Of a stretch of DNA of 64,000 bases, positions 15,713-24,478 are shown piece by piece. Positions within the stretch are counted from its first letter, which is position 1. Every line of letters starts with the position of its first letter. The DNA comes from Clostridia bacterium. Lineage in GTDB: Bacteria > Bacillota > Clostridia > Oscillospirales > CAG-272. Both the position numbers and the translations under genes were made by a program. Location: positions 21,343 to 85,342 of the forward strand of contig JAFRQK010000035.1 of the NCBI GenBank assembly GCA_017428635.1, read 5' to 3'. The notes below the pieces were generated by a model, which made no database searches, had not been told where the DNA came from, and saw only the letters and a program-made list of their open reading frames with translations.

Positions 15713-16693
15713 TTACATATCTTTCGTAACTTCCCCCGCGAGGGAGGAATTGTCGACGCCCCAGATCGCGAGGCGGGAGGTTTTGATCCTTTCGGCGACG
15801 GAGTTTTTTTCAAACGGAGTGCCGACGAGGTCGGAAAGCGCGTCGGTGCCGCCCCCCGAGAAGAAATCTCCCTGTGCGGCGACGTCTTTTATAATTCCGT
15901 TTTTGACGGAAAACAGAAGTTTCACCGTCCCGCCGGGAAACCGGCAGGCTTTTTCGACGTCGAACGCCGGGGAGTGCATAAAGACCGAGTCTCGCCCGCG
16001 GAAGTGCTCGTCGGCGAGCTTTTCGATCCGCTTGCGGTCTTCGTCCGTCAGCCCGTATTTCTCCATGCTGCCCGTGATTTCGGCGATCCGGTCGACGAGT
16101 TCTTCGGCGAAACGCTCCGACGTCATATCGAGCCCCGCCGTCGCCTTTATGTTCGTAACGCGGTCGCGGACCGATTTGATGCTTTTCGACGTTATCTTGT
16201 ACTCCGGCGGCCGCGACGCCCGTTCCATCATACAGAGGTCGGTGTCGAAGAGAAGGGAACCGTGGTGGACCGTTTTCCCGCCGAGTTTGAACTGCGCGTT
16301 GCCGGAGATCTTTTTGCCGTCCAGGAGCATGTCGTTCCGACCGCTGATCACGGCGGGCACGCCCATTTTGTTCAGCGCTTCGGCGACCGGTCTCATATAT
16401 TCAGAGAAATCGATGAGGTCGCCGCCATTTTCGATAAAGGTGTACTGGAAGCCGCCCTCGTCGGTATATATCGTCCCGCCGCCCGAGAGGCGGCGCGTTA
16501 TTTTTATTCCCGCCTCTCTTGCAAAGGCGAGATCGACTTCCTCGAAAACGTTCTGATACTTGCCGATCATCAGCGTCGGCGTCGTCGACCAGAGCATGAA
16601 AACGGGCGCCCCAAGATCCCGCTCCGCTGCAAAGTAGTATTCCGCGCCGAAATTGAAGGCGGCGTCCCGCGAGCCGGTGTCAACGAAGATCAT
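15713..16693 (-). CDS. lplA: Lipoate--protein ligase A (copy 1)
   Basis: This 326-residue protein, of normal LplA length, has the catalytic domain plus C-terminal accessory domain. Motifs are RRLSGGGTIYTDEGGFQY, the lysine in GKKISGNAQ and the HHGSLLFDTDL region. It activates lipoate (or octanoate) with ATP and attaches it to the lysine of lipoyl domains. The start ATG overlaps the lipA stop (ATGA). It is the last gene of the lplA-lipoyl-domain-lipA-lplA block. Confidence 0.93.
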   Translation of the reverse strand: MIFVDTGSRDAAFNFGAEYYFAAERDLGAPVFMLWSTTPTLMIGKYQNVFEEVDLAFAREAGIKITRRLSGGGTIYTDEGGFQYTFIENGGDLIDFSEYMRPVAEALNKMGVPAVISGRNDMLLDGKKISGNAQFKLGGKTVHHGSLLFDTDLCMMERASRPPEYKITSKSIKSVRDRVTNIKATAGLDMTSERFAEELVDRIAEITGSMEKYGLTDEDRKRIEKLADEHFRGRDSVFMHSPAFDVEKACRFPGGTVKLLFSVKNGIIKDVAAQGDFFSGGGTDALSDLVGTPFEKNSVAERIKTSRLAIWGVDNSSLAGEVTKDM

Positions 16694-17568
16694 AACGTTT
16701 CATTCCTTTTTTGCACCGCTTCCCTCAGCATATCGCCCGCCATATACGACGAGCGCGCGAGCGGGTGAGCCGTCACCGAGAGGAATCCGAGCGAGAGGGC
16801 GCAGTCTTTGTATTCTTCGAACTTCTCCGGCGTCACGTATTCTGCGACGGGAAGGTGCTCCGCCGTCGGCGCGAGATACTGTCCGAGGGTGAGCAGGTCG
16901 CATCCTGTCGCTCTGACGTCGCGGATCAGTTCTTTAACTTCTTCTTCCGTCTCGCCGAGACCGACCATGAACGCGGTTTTTACAAAGCTGCCCCTCGAGT
17001 GTTCTTTCAGATATTTTAAAACGGCGAGCGATCTTTCGTATACCGCCTGCGGTCTTGCGGCGGGGTAAAGCCTTCTCACGGTCTCCACGTTGTGGCCGAT
17101 GACCTCGGGGTTCGCGGCGATCACGGTATCGAGCGCTTTTTCGTCCCCCTTGAGGTCGGGTATCAGCACTTCGACCGTCGCGCCGGTCGTCTCTTTTATA
17201 GCGCGGACGCAGTCGGCGAAGACGGACGCTCCGCCGCCCTGCAGGTCGTCCCTCGTCACGCTCGTCACGACGGCGTGGGAGAGGCCGAGCGTCTTCACCG
17301 CCTCAGACAGGCGGCGCGGCTCGTCGGGATCTGGCGGCGCGGGAACTCCCGGATCGACTTCGCAGAAACGGCAGTTGCGCGTGCAGCGCTTGCCGAGGAT
17401 CATAAAGGTCGCGCTGCCGCATTTGCTGCATTTTCCGATGTTCGGGCAGCCGCTCTCGCGGCATACCGTATTGAGCTCGAGCCGGTCGGCGAGATCGTAA
17501 ACCGACCGCACCTCGCTCATGTTATAACTGACTCTGAGCCAGTCAGGTTTTTTTGTCAAATCTTTCAT
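16690..17568 (-). CDS. lipA: Lipoyl synthase
   Basis: This 292-residue radical-SAM enzyme inserts two sulfurs into protein-bound octanoyl groups. It shows the auxiliary cluster motif CRESGCPNIGKC, the radical-SAM CTRNCRFC and the C-terminal RSSYMAGD that ligates the auxiliary cluster through serine. It overlaps the lipoyl-domain gene upstream (ATGA) and lplA downstream (ATGA), so all three are tightly coupled. Confidence 0.97.
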   Translation of the reverse strand: MKDLTKKPDWLRVSYNMSEVRSVYDLADRLELNTVCRESGCPNIGKCSKCGSATFMILGKRCTRNCRFCEVDPGVPAPPDPDEPRRLSEAVKTLGLSHAVVTSVTRDDLQGGGASVFADCVRAIKETTGATVEVLIPDLKGDEKALDTVIAANPEVIGHNVETVRRLYPAARPQAVYERSLAVLKYLKEHSRGSFVKTAFMVGLGETEEEVKELIRDVRATGCDLLTLGQYLAPTAEHLPVAEYVTPEKFEEYKDCALSLGFLSVTAHPLARSSYMAGDMLREAVQKRNETL

Positions 17569-17807
17569 TCGGCGGTCTCCGCTTCGAAAAGAGGCGCGCC
17601 GACGGCGACCTCGTCGCCCTCGTCGGCGAGCAGACGCAGGACGGTCAGGTCCTGTTCCGCCTCGACCGCGCTGACCGCCTTTTCCGTCTCGGTCTCGAAC
17701 AGCTCGAAGCCCTTTTTGACCTGTTGCCCCTCTTCCACGTTCCAGCGGCAGAGGACGGCGGAGGTCATTCCTTTTTTGAGTTCAGGCATCGTGACCGTAA
17801 TCTTCAT
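17565..17807 (-). CDS. Free-standing lipoyl-domain protein
   Basis: This 80-residue protein consists of a single E2-type lipoyl domain: TMPELKKGMTSAVLCRW, EEGQQVKKG, and the modified-lysine hairpin ETEKAVSAVEA (Lys43). No subunit-binding or acyltransferase domain follows, unlike pyruvate or acetoin dehydrogenase E2. Encoded between lplA and lipA with an ATGA overlap, it is the natural carrier on which LplA places octanoate or lipoate and LipA adds sulfur (inference). It might replace GcvH in lipoyl relay. Confidence 0.9.
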   Translation of the reverse strand: MKITVTMPELKKGMTSAVLCRWNVEEGQQVKKGFELFETETEKAVSAVEAEQDLTVLRLLADEGDEVAVGAPLFEAETAE

Positions 17808-17837
17808 ATATAACTCCTTGATAGACAGTTGTCAAAT

Positions 17838-18788
17838 TTATGTTTTCCCCGTGAGGATGAATCTCTCGAGAAGAACGGCGTCGGGCTCCGCGACGCCCGC
17901 TTCCGTCAGCGCGCGGTGGGTCGCTCCGGGCGCGAGCGGCGCTCCGGCGAGTTTGTTTATCTGTTCGGCGAACGCGCCTTCGGCGCGGACCGCGATGATC
18001 GCGCCTTTTCCCGACTCGTAAGAGAGAGTCAGCGACCCGCGCGCCGTTTCGCACTTTCCCGAAAAAGCGAATTTCGGGTTCTCGCCGTACGTCCGGCCGT
18101 CGGATGCGTACTTTCCGGCGAGATCCGAGACGGCGAAGAGATCGAAGCCGTCCTCCGTCTGCCATCCGTACGCCCCGCCGAGCGCGGCTTTGACCGCCCC
18201 GACGAACTCATCCGTCGAAGTACCCGGCAGGAAAGCGGAAATATTCGCGACGGGTGATTTCCGGCTTGCGATCCCGCCTGAGACGAACGCGTCGCCCGAA
18301 ACCGACGAGGTCAGCGAGCGAAGAGCGTCGAGATCCGTGTCGAACAGAAGAGTCGCGTGGTGGATCTCCCGGTCTCCTACCGCGGCTCTCGCGCTTCCGG
18401 AGATCTTATACCCTCCCGCCGTGACGTCCGAGCCGCCGCCGACTTCCGCCGGGATCCCGATCCTGCCGAGAGCCGCCGCGAGTTTTTCGGGCAGAAGAAG
18501 CGTGTCGATCCCGTCGGGCCCTTTGCGGGTGATATACGATACGTTTACGTTTCCTTCATCGTGGTATACCGTCCCGCCCCCGGTGATCCGGCGCAGGACG
18601 GGGACGCCGCGCTCGCGCGCCGCGATAACGTCCGTCTCGCGGAAAACGTTCTGAAATCTCCCGCAGACGACCGCAGGAGAATCGCGCCAGACGATGAGGA
18701 CTTCGTCGCTTCCCGTATTGCGGACCATGTATTCTTCAAACGCGAGGTTGAACGCGGGATCGCGCCGCGTCGATTCGATCTTTTTCAT
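17838..18788 (-). CDS. lplA: Lipoate--protein ligase A (copy 2)
   Basis: This 316-residue homologue of copy 1 has RRITGGGTVYHDEGNVNVSY, GYKISGSA and HHATLLFDTDL, and also carries the C-terminal accessory domain. The two copies differ widely, so they may have different donors (octanoate versus lipoate) or acceptors. It starts 1 base from the tgt stop and ends 30 bases before the lipoyl-domain gene. Confidence 0.92.
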   Translation of the reverse strand: MKKIESTRRDPAFNLAFEEYMVRNTGSDEVLIVWRDSPAVVCGRFQNVFRETDVIAARERGVPVLRRITGGGTVYHDEGNVNVSYITRKGPDGIDTLLLPEKLAAALGRIGIPAEVGGGSDVTAGGYKISGSARAAVGDREIHHATLLFDTDLDALRSLTSSVSGDAFVSGGIASRKSPVANISAFLPGTSTDEFVGAVKAALGGAYGWQTEDGFDLFAVSDLAGKYASDGRTYGENPKFAFSGKCETARGSLTLSYESGKGAIIAVRAEGAFAEQINKLAGAPLAPGATHRALTEAGVAEPDAVLLERFILTGKT

Positions 18789-18789
18789 A

Positions 18790-19932
18790 CTAATCCGGAT
18801 TCCTCTCGGCGACGAGATCGTGATACTCGTTGTAGAACGACTCGAAACGGTCCTCGTCCATCGCCTCTCTTATCGAGCGGGTGAATTCGTTGTAGAAGTG
18901 GATGCTGTGCGTGACGGCGAGGCGCATCCCGAGCGCCTCTTTCGCCTTGATGAGGTGGCGGATATACGCCCTGCTGTGGTTGCGGCACGCCTCGCACGTG
19001 CAGTTTCCGTCTATCGGTCTGTCGTCGCGCGCGTATTTCTCGTTCAGAAGATTCATTTTTCCGTTCCACGTGAACACGTTTCCGTGGCGCGCGTTGCGCG
19101 ACGGCATCACGCAGTCGAAAAAGTCGATCCCGCGGTGGACCGCCTCGATGATGTTCTGCGGCGTTCCGACGCCCATCAGGTATCTAGGTTTGTCCTCGGG
19201 CATATAGGGCTCGACCTGCTCGATCGTTTCGTACATCTCCTCGACCGTCTCGCCGACAGCGAGACCGCCGATCGCGTATCCCTCGCACGGGATCTCGCGG
19301 ATGCGCTTCATGTGCTCGATCCGCAGGTCCGCGTACGTGCTGCCCTGATTGATCCCGAAGAGGAACTGCTCGGGGTTGACCGCTCCTTCCTCGGCTTTCA
19401 GCCGGTCGAGTTCGGCGCGGCATCTTTGCAGCCACCGCGCGGTGCGCTCGCACGATCTTTTCGTGTAATTGTATTCGGCGGGATTCTCGATGCACTCGTC
19501 GAACGCCATCGCGATCGTCGAACCGAGATTCGACTGTATCCGCATGCTCTCCTCGGGACCCATGAAGATCCGCTTGCCGTCGATGTGGGAGGCGAAATAG
19601 ACGCCTTCCTCCTTGATCCGGCGGAGTTTAGCGAGAGAGAAGACCTGGAACCCGCCGCTGTCTGTGAGGACGGGGCCGTCCCATCCGGTGAATTTGCGGA
19701 TACCGCCCATGTCGCGGACGAGCTCGTCGCCCGGGCGAAGGTGCAGGTGGTAAGTGTTAGAGAGCATCACGCGGCAGTCGTTTGCTTTGAGATCGTACGC
19801 CGAAAGGCCGCCTTTGATCGCGCCGCACGTTGCGACGTTCATAAAGACGGGCGTTTCGATTTCGCCGTGCGGGGTTTTCAGCACCCCGCGCCGCGCTCTT
19901 GATTTTTTTTCTTTTTTCTTCAGAATGAACAT
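18790..19932 (-). CDS. tgt: Queuine/preQ1 tRNA-guanine transglycosylase
   Basis: This 380-residue protein, of normal length, exchanges the wobble guanine of GUN-anticodon tRNAs for preQ1. It shows LSNTYHLHLRPG, the nucleophile-bearing LTDSGGFQVFSL, DFFDCVMPSRNARHG and the zinc site CTCEAC...H near residue 310. It is between mutL and the lipoylation genes, in the same direction with 8 bases after mutL, so it is probably co-transcribed. Confidence 0.97.
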   Translation of the reverse strand: MFILKKKEKKSRARRGVLKTPHGEIETPVFMNVATCGAIKGGLSAYDLKANDCRVMLSNTYHLHLRPGDELVRDMGGIRKFTGWDGPVLTDSGGFQVFSLAKLRRIKEEGVYFASHIDGKRIFMGPEESMRIQSNLGSTIAMAFDECIENPAEYNYTKRSCERTARWLQRCRAELDRLKAEEGAVNPEQFLFGINQGSTYADLRIEHMKRIREIPCEGYAIGGLAVGETVEEMYETIEQVEPYMPEDKPRYLMGVGTPQNIIEAVHRGIDFFDCVMPSRNARHGNVFTWNGKMNLLNEKYARDDRPIDGNCTCEACRNHSRAYIRHLIKAKEALGMRLAVTHSIHFYNEFTRSIREAMDEDRFESFYNEYHDLVAERNPD

Positions 19933-19940
19933 GGCCCTAC

Positions 19941-21830
19941 CTACTCAAGTCTGCCGAACTGGCGGTCTATCGAAGAGCGTTTGATCTCAAACGCCACCGG
20001 TCTGCCGTGCGGGCAGGTGCGTATCACGGAGCCGCCCGGGTTCTTGACGAACAGCCGGTCGCAGATCCATTTTATATGCTCGACGCCGTACCTTCTGCCG
20101 CCCTTTATCGCCGCCTTGCATGCGGACTGGAAGAGGCGCGACTCGAAGAACTCGGCGTATGCGGAGTCGATCGACGTCGTCGTGTCGGAGAGTTTTGAGA
20201 GGAGCGTCGAGAACAGCTCCCGCGCCTCGGCGGAGTCAAGCTGTTCGGGGATCGCCGTGACCGAGACGACGGTGCGGTTGCCCTCGTCCGACGCCTTGAA
20301 CTCGAATCCGAGCGAACGGACGTCGTCCGAATAGTCGCGGAGCGTCTCGCCCTCCCACGCGGGTACGTCGAGGACGATCGGCGTCATGAGCAGCTGCGCG
20401 TTCTTCTCCGCGCTCCTCGCGTTGCGGCACAGCTCGTCGAAGATTATCCGCTCGTGGGCGGCGTGCTTGTCGACGAACGTGATCCTGTCCTCGAACTGGA
20501 CGATGACGTAGCAGTTGTACGCCTCGCCGAGGATGATATATTCGGGCGGGTCGATCGGACCCGGGTCCGTGATCGCCGAGCGCTTTTCGCCGCCGTCGTC
20601 GGACGGAGCGGGCGTCGGCGTCGCTTTTTTCTCCGGCGGCGGGCTGTCGTATATTTTTACCTGCTCCGCCTTCGGTCTTTTCGTATCGGCGGGAACGAAC
20701 GCGTTGAGAAGGCGCCGCGCCTCCTCGCCGTCGATCCAGAAATCTTCTTTGTTATGCGGCTTCGGCGCGACCGCCTCGGCGGGACTTCCCTCGCAGGGGA
20801 TATCGGCGCCGGTCCCCTGAAATCTGAGTTCGGGACGTACCGTCTCGGACTGCAGCGCGCTCAGCACGGCGTAGTAGACCGAGTCGAAAATGACCTTTTC
20901 GTCGGAGAATTTGACCTCGAGTTTCGCCGGGTGGACGTTAACGTCGACGGCGGCGAGATTGAGATCCACGTTGAGAACGCAGACGGGGAACTTCTCCGCG
21001 GGGATCCGCGAACGGTACGCCTGCTCGACCGCCGCCATTATCGTGCGGCTTTTGACCAGACGGCCGTTGACGAAGAAGACCTCCATATTTCTGTTCGATT
21101 TGTACAGGTCGGGCTCGGAGATGAAACCGGTGACGGTCACTCCGCCGTCCGTGCGGTCGACTCTAATCGAGCGGTTCGCGCATTCCCTGCCGAAGACGGA
21201 ATAGACCGCCTCCTTGAGGTCGCCGCTTCCCGTGGTCACGAATTTCACTTCGCCGTCGGAGATGTATTTGATCTCGACGTCGGGGCGCGAGAGAGCGATC
21301 CTCTCGACGACGGCGCTGACCGCCGCCGCTTCGGTCGCGTCTCTTTTCAGGAATTTGCGCCGCGCGGGGACGGAGTAGAAAAGGTCCTCGACGACGACGG
21401 TCGTTCCCGTCGCGCATCCCACCTCGCTGAGGGAGGTGACGCGGCCCGCTTCGCATTCGAGAAGAGTGCCCATTTCGTTCGCGGCGGGTTTCGAGAAGAT
21501 CCTCATCTTCGACACGGACGCTATCGCCGCGAGCGCCTCGCCGCGGAAGCCGAGCGTGCCGATCTCGGACAGATCCCTCGCCGTTTTGATCTTGCTCGTC
21601 GCGTGGCGCAGGATCGCCACGGGGAGATCGTCGGGCTCCATTCCGCATCCGTTGTCGGTGACGCGTATCAGAGCGACTCCTCCGCTTTGTATCTCCGCGG
21701 TGACGGAGGTCGCCCCCGCGTCGATCGAGTTTTCGAGCAGTTCCTTGACGACGGACGCCGGTCTGTCGACGACCTCGCCCGCGGCTATGAGGTTGGCTAC
21801 GTCAAAGCCGAGTACGTTTATCTTTCCCAC
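19941..21830 (-). CDS. mutL: DNA mismatch repair protein MutL (endonuclease type)
   Basis: This 629-residue protein has a GHKL ATPase N-terminus (KELLENSIDAG, DNGCGM, TLGFRGEAL). Its C-terminal domain has the endonuclease metal motif VDKHAAHERIIFDE, with ACKAAIKGG and CPHGRP, as in MutL of species lacking MutH. The start is GTG after AAAGGAGG. It is encoded directly after mutS. Confidence 0.97.
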   Translation of the reverse strand: MGKINVLGFDVANLIAAGEVVDRPASVVKELLENSIDAGATSVTAEIQSGGVALIRVTDNGCGMEPDDLPVAILRHATSKIKTARDLSEIGTLGFRGEALAAIASVSKMRIFSKPAANEMGTLLECEAGRVTSLSEVGCATGTTVVVEDLFYSVPARRKFLKRDATEAAAVSAVVERIALSRPDVEIKYISDGEVKFVTTGSGDLKEAVYSVFGRECANRSIRVDRTDGGVTVTGFISEPDLYKSNRNMEVFFVNGRLVKSRTIMAAVEQAYRSRIPAEKFPVCVLNVDLNLAAVDVNVHPAKLEVKFSDEKVIFDSVYYAVLSALQSETVRPELRFQGTGADIPCEGSPAEAVAPKPHNKEDFWIDGEEARRLLNAFVPADTKRPKAEQVKIYDSPPPEKKATPTPAPSDDGGEKRSAITDPGPIDPPEYIILGEAYNCYVIVQFEDRITFVDKHAAHERIIFDELCRNARSAEKNAQLLMTPIVLDVPAWEGETLRDYSDDVRSLGFEFKASDEGNRTVVSVTAIPEQLDSAEARELFSTLLSKLSDTTTSIDSAYAEFFESRLFQSACKAAIKGGRRYGVEHIKWICDRLFVKNPGGSVIRTCPHGRPVAFEIKRSSIDRQFGRLE

Positions 21831-21862
21831 GGTGAGACCTCCTTTCGTTAATTGTCAAGTGG

Positions 21863-24460
21863 CTAATCTACAAGTTTCTTCCACTCGAAGATCAGATTCA
21901 TCGCCTCTATCGGCGTGATGGTGTTCAGATCGCATTCGGCGATCTTCCGTTTGAGTTCTTCCGTCAGCGAATCGGTCATCGGTATCGCGAGTTCCGGCTC
22001 GTCCGACTCCTTCACGCCGTTCTTTTTCGCGAACGTGACGGGCTTGCCGTCCGATTCGAGATCGGAAAGTATCCTTTTCGCGCGTTTCGTGATCTCGGAC
22101 GGGACGCCGGCGAGTTTCGCGACTTCGATGCCGTACGAGTCGTCCGTCGGACCTTTTACGATCTTGCGCAGGAAGATTATGTCGTCGCCGCGCTTTTTAG
22201 CGGCGATGTTGTAGTTCACGAAGCCCGGTATCTCGTCCTCGAGCGACGTCAGCTCGTGGTAGTGCGTCGCGAACATCGTCTTCGCGCCCAGTTTTGCCGA
22301 CGCGGTGTACTCCGCGACGGCGCGCGCGATGCTCATGCCGTCGTAGGTGCTTGTCCCTCTGCCGATCTCGTCGTAGATGATAAAACTCTTTTTAGTCGCG
22401 TGGTTGAGGATGTATGCGACCTCTCTCATCTCGAGCATGAAGGTCGACTGGCCGGACGCGAGGTCGTCCGACGCGCCGACGCGGGTGAACAGTTTGTCGA
22501 CGATACCTACCCGCGCGTAAGACGCGGGGACGAAAGAGCCGATCTGCGCGAGCAGAACGATCAGCGCGGTCTGCCTCATGTACGTCGATTTGCCCGCCAT
22601 GTTCGGCCCGGTGATCAGCGCGAGACGGTTGTCTTTCGTGTCGAGGTACGCGTCGTTCGGGACGAAATACGCGTCGCGGACGAATTTCTCGACGACCGGG
22701 TGCCGCCCGTCGCGGATGTCGATCACGTCGCCGCCGTCGACGGTCGGGCAGACGTAGCCGTTCTGCGCGGCGACCTCGGACAGCGCGATGAAAACGTCGA
22801 GCCGCGCGAGCGCGGACGCCGTCGTTCTGATCCTGTCCTCCGCCTCGCCGACCTTGTCGCGGACGGCCGTGAAGAGTTCGTATTCGAGGTTTTTCAGCCG
22901 TTCCTCGGCTCCGAGGACGGTCGATTCCATCTCTTTGAGTTCGTCGGTGATATACCGCTCCTTGTCGGAAAGCGTCTGCTTTCTGATATACCCCTCGGGC
23001 ACGGATTCCGAGGCGGAGCGGGGAACTTCTATGTAGTAACCGAACACGCGGTTGTACCCGATTTTCAGATTCTTGATGCCGGTTTTTTCGCGCTCGCGGG
23101 TCTCCGCGTTCTTTATGAAGTCGCGGCCTCCGTTCATTATAGAGCGCAGCTCGTCGACCTCGGCGTTGTAGCCCTCGCGGATCATACCGCCGTCCCTTAC
23201 GGTGAAAGGAGGCTGATCGACGATCGCCTCGTCGATCAGAGCGCGGACGTCCTCGAGTTCGTCGAGTTCGCCGCGGATCACGGAGAGTTCGCCGCCCGAT
23301 ACGTCGGCGAGCAGTTTGCGCACTCTCGGTACGACCGACGCGGTCGAACAGATCGCGCGCAGGTCGCGGCCTCCCGCCGTACCGTACGTGACGCGGGTGA
23401 TAAGGCGTTCGAGGTCGAGAACGTTCTCCATCTCGGCGCGGAGTTCCTCGCGGAGCATCAGATTGGAAAACAGTTCGGTCACCGCCTGCTGCCGTTTCGT
23501 GATCGCGGCGGGACGGGTCAGCGGATGCTCGACCATGAATTTCAACAGGCGCGCGCCGGGCGACGTCGAGGTCTTGTCGAGGACCCAGAGCAAAGAGCCC
23601 TTCTTGTCCTTCGTCAGCATCGTCTCGGTCAGCTCGAGGTTGCGGCGCGTCGAAACGTCCATTTCGAGATATTCGGACGAATCGTATGAAGACAGATGCT
23701 TGAGATAGGAGATATCCTTCATCTGGGTTTGTTCGATATATTTCAGAGCCGCGCCCGCGGCGACGAGCGCCGCGCGGGGGATCCCGACGAGCGCCTCGTT
23801 ACCGAACCGCTCCGACGTGCGTATGAGACACTCCTCTTCGTCGAAGTGGGCGGTCGATCTCTCCGTCACGAGCGCGCCGAGACGGTCCTTGACGACCGAG
23901 GCGACGGCGGGACGGCTTTTCAGCGTCACGTTCGTCACGATCTCGCGCGGGGCGAAGGTCGAGAGCTCGTTCACCACGGCGTCGTCGGAACCGGAGGCGT
24001 CGACGGCGGTGGCGCAGATATACGCGGTCGATATATCGGAAAAGCACAGACCGACGGTCGGGCCGTCGCAGTACATCGTGCAGAGGTAGTTGTTGCGGTC
24101 CTCGGAGAGCAGGTCGGATTCGATCAGCGTGCCGGGCGTGATGACCCTGATGACCTCGCGCTTGACGAGCGTTTTCGTCTTCGACGGATCTTCCGTCTGC
24201 TCGCAGATCGCGACCTTGTAGCCGCGGGAGATCAGTTTCCCGATATACGGCTCGCAGGAGTGGTAAGGAACGCCGCACATCGGCGCGCGCTCCTCCTCGC
24301 CGCAGTCGCGTCCGGTGAGCGTCAGGTCGAGTTCCTTCGAGGCGATCTGGGCGTCCTCAAAGAACATCTCGTAGAAGTCTCCGAGACGGTAAAACAGGAT
24401 ATAGTCGCGGTACCTGTCCTTGATCTCGAGGTACTGCTGCATCATTGGAGTCACTGCCAT
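21863..24460 (-). CDS. mutS: DNA mismatch repair protein MutS
   Basis: This 865-residue protein has the mismatch-reading GDFYEMFFEDA near residue 30, Walker A TGPNMAGKSTYMRQTAL and the ABC-type signature YDEIGRGTSTYDG. It recognises mispairs and recruits MutL. It is 32 bases before mutL and 18 bases after miaB, in the widespread miaB-mutS-mutL order. Confidence 0.98.
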   Translation of the reverse strand: MAVTPMMQQYLEIKDRYRDYILFYRLGDFYEMFFEDAQIASKELDLTLTGRDCGEEERAPMCGVPYHSCEPYIGKLISRGYKVAICEQTEDPSKTKTLVKREVIRVITPGTLIESDLLSEDRNNYLCTMYCDGPTVGLCFSDISTAYICATAVDASGSDDAVVNELSTFAPREIVTNVTLKSRPAVASVVKDRLGALVTERSTAHFDEEECLIRTSERFGNEALVGIPRAALVAAGAALKYIEQTQMKDISYLKHLSSYDSSEYLEMDVSTRRNLELTETMLTKDKKGSLLWVLDKTSTSPGARLLKFMVEHPLTRPAAITKRQQAVTELFSNLMLREELRAEMENVLDLERLITRVTYGTAGGRDLRAICSTASVVPRVRKLLADVSGGELSVIRGELDELEDVRALIDEAIVDQPPFTVRDGGMIREGYNAEVDELRSIMNGGRDFIKNAETREREKTGIKNLKIGYNRVFGYYIEVPRSASESVPEGYIRKQTLSDKERYITDELKEMESTVLGAEERLKNLEYELFTAVRDKVGEAEDRIRTTASALARLDVFIALSEVAAQNGYVCPTVDGGDVIDIRDGRHPVVEKFVRDAYFVPNDAYLDTKDNRLALITGPNMAGKSTYMRQTALIVLLAQIGSFVPASYARVGIVDKLFTRVGASDDLASGQSTFMLEMREVAYILNHATKKSFIIYDEIGRGTSTYDGMSIARAVAEYTASAKLGAKTMFATHYHELTSLEDEIPGFVNYNIAAKKRGDDIIFLRKIVKGPTDDSYGIEVAKLAGVPSEITKRAKRILSDLESDGKPVTFAKKNGVKESDEPELAIPMTDSLTEELKRKIAECDLNTITPIEAMNLIFEWKKLVD

Positions 24461-24478
24461 TTGACGCCTCCGAAAAGT

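Noticed and set aside
20454-21851. Long plus-strand frame opposite mutL
   Set aside because: Shadow in high-GC coding DNA; the mutL frame has clear motifs.
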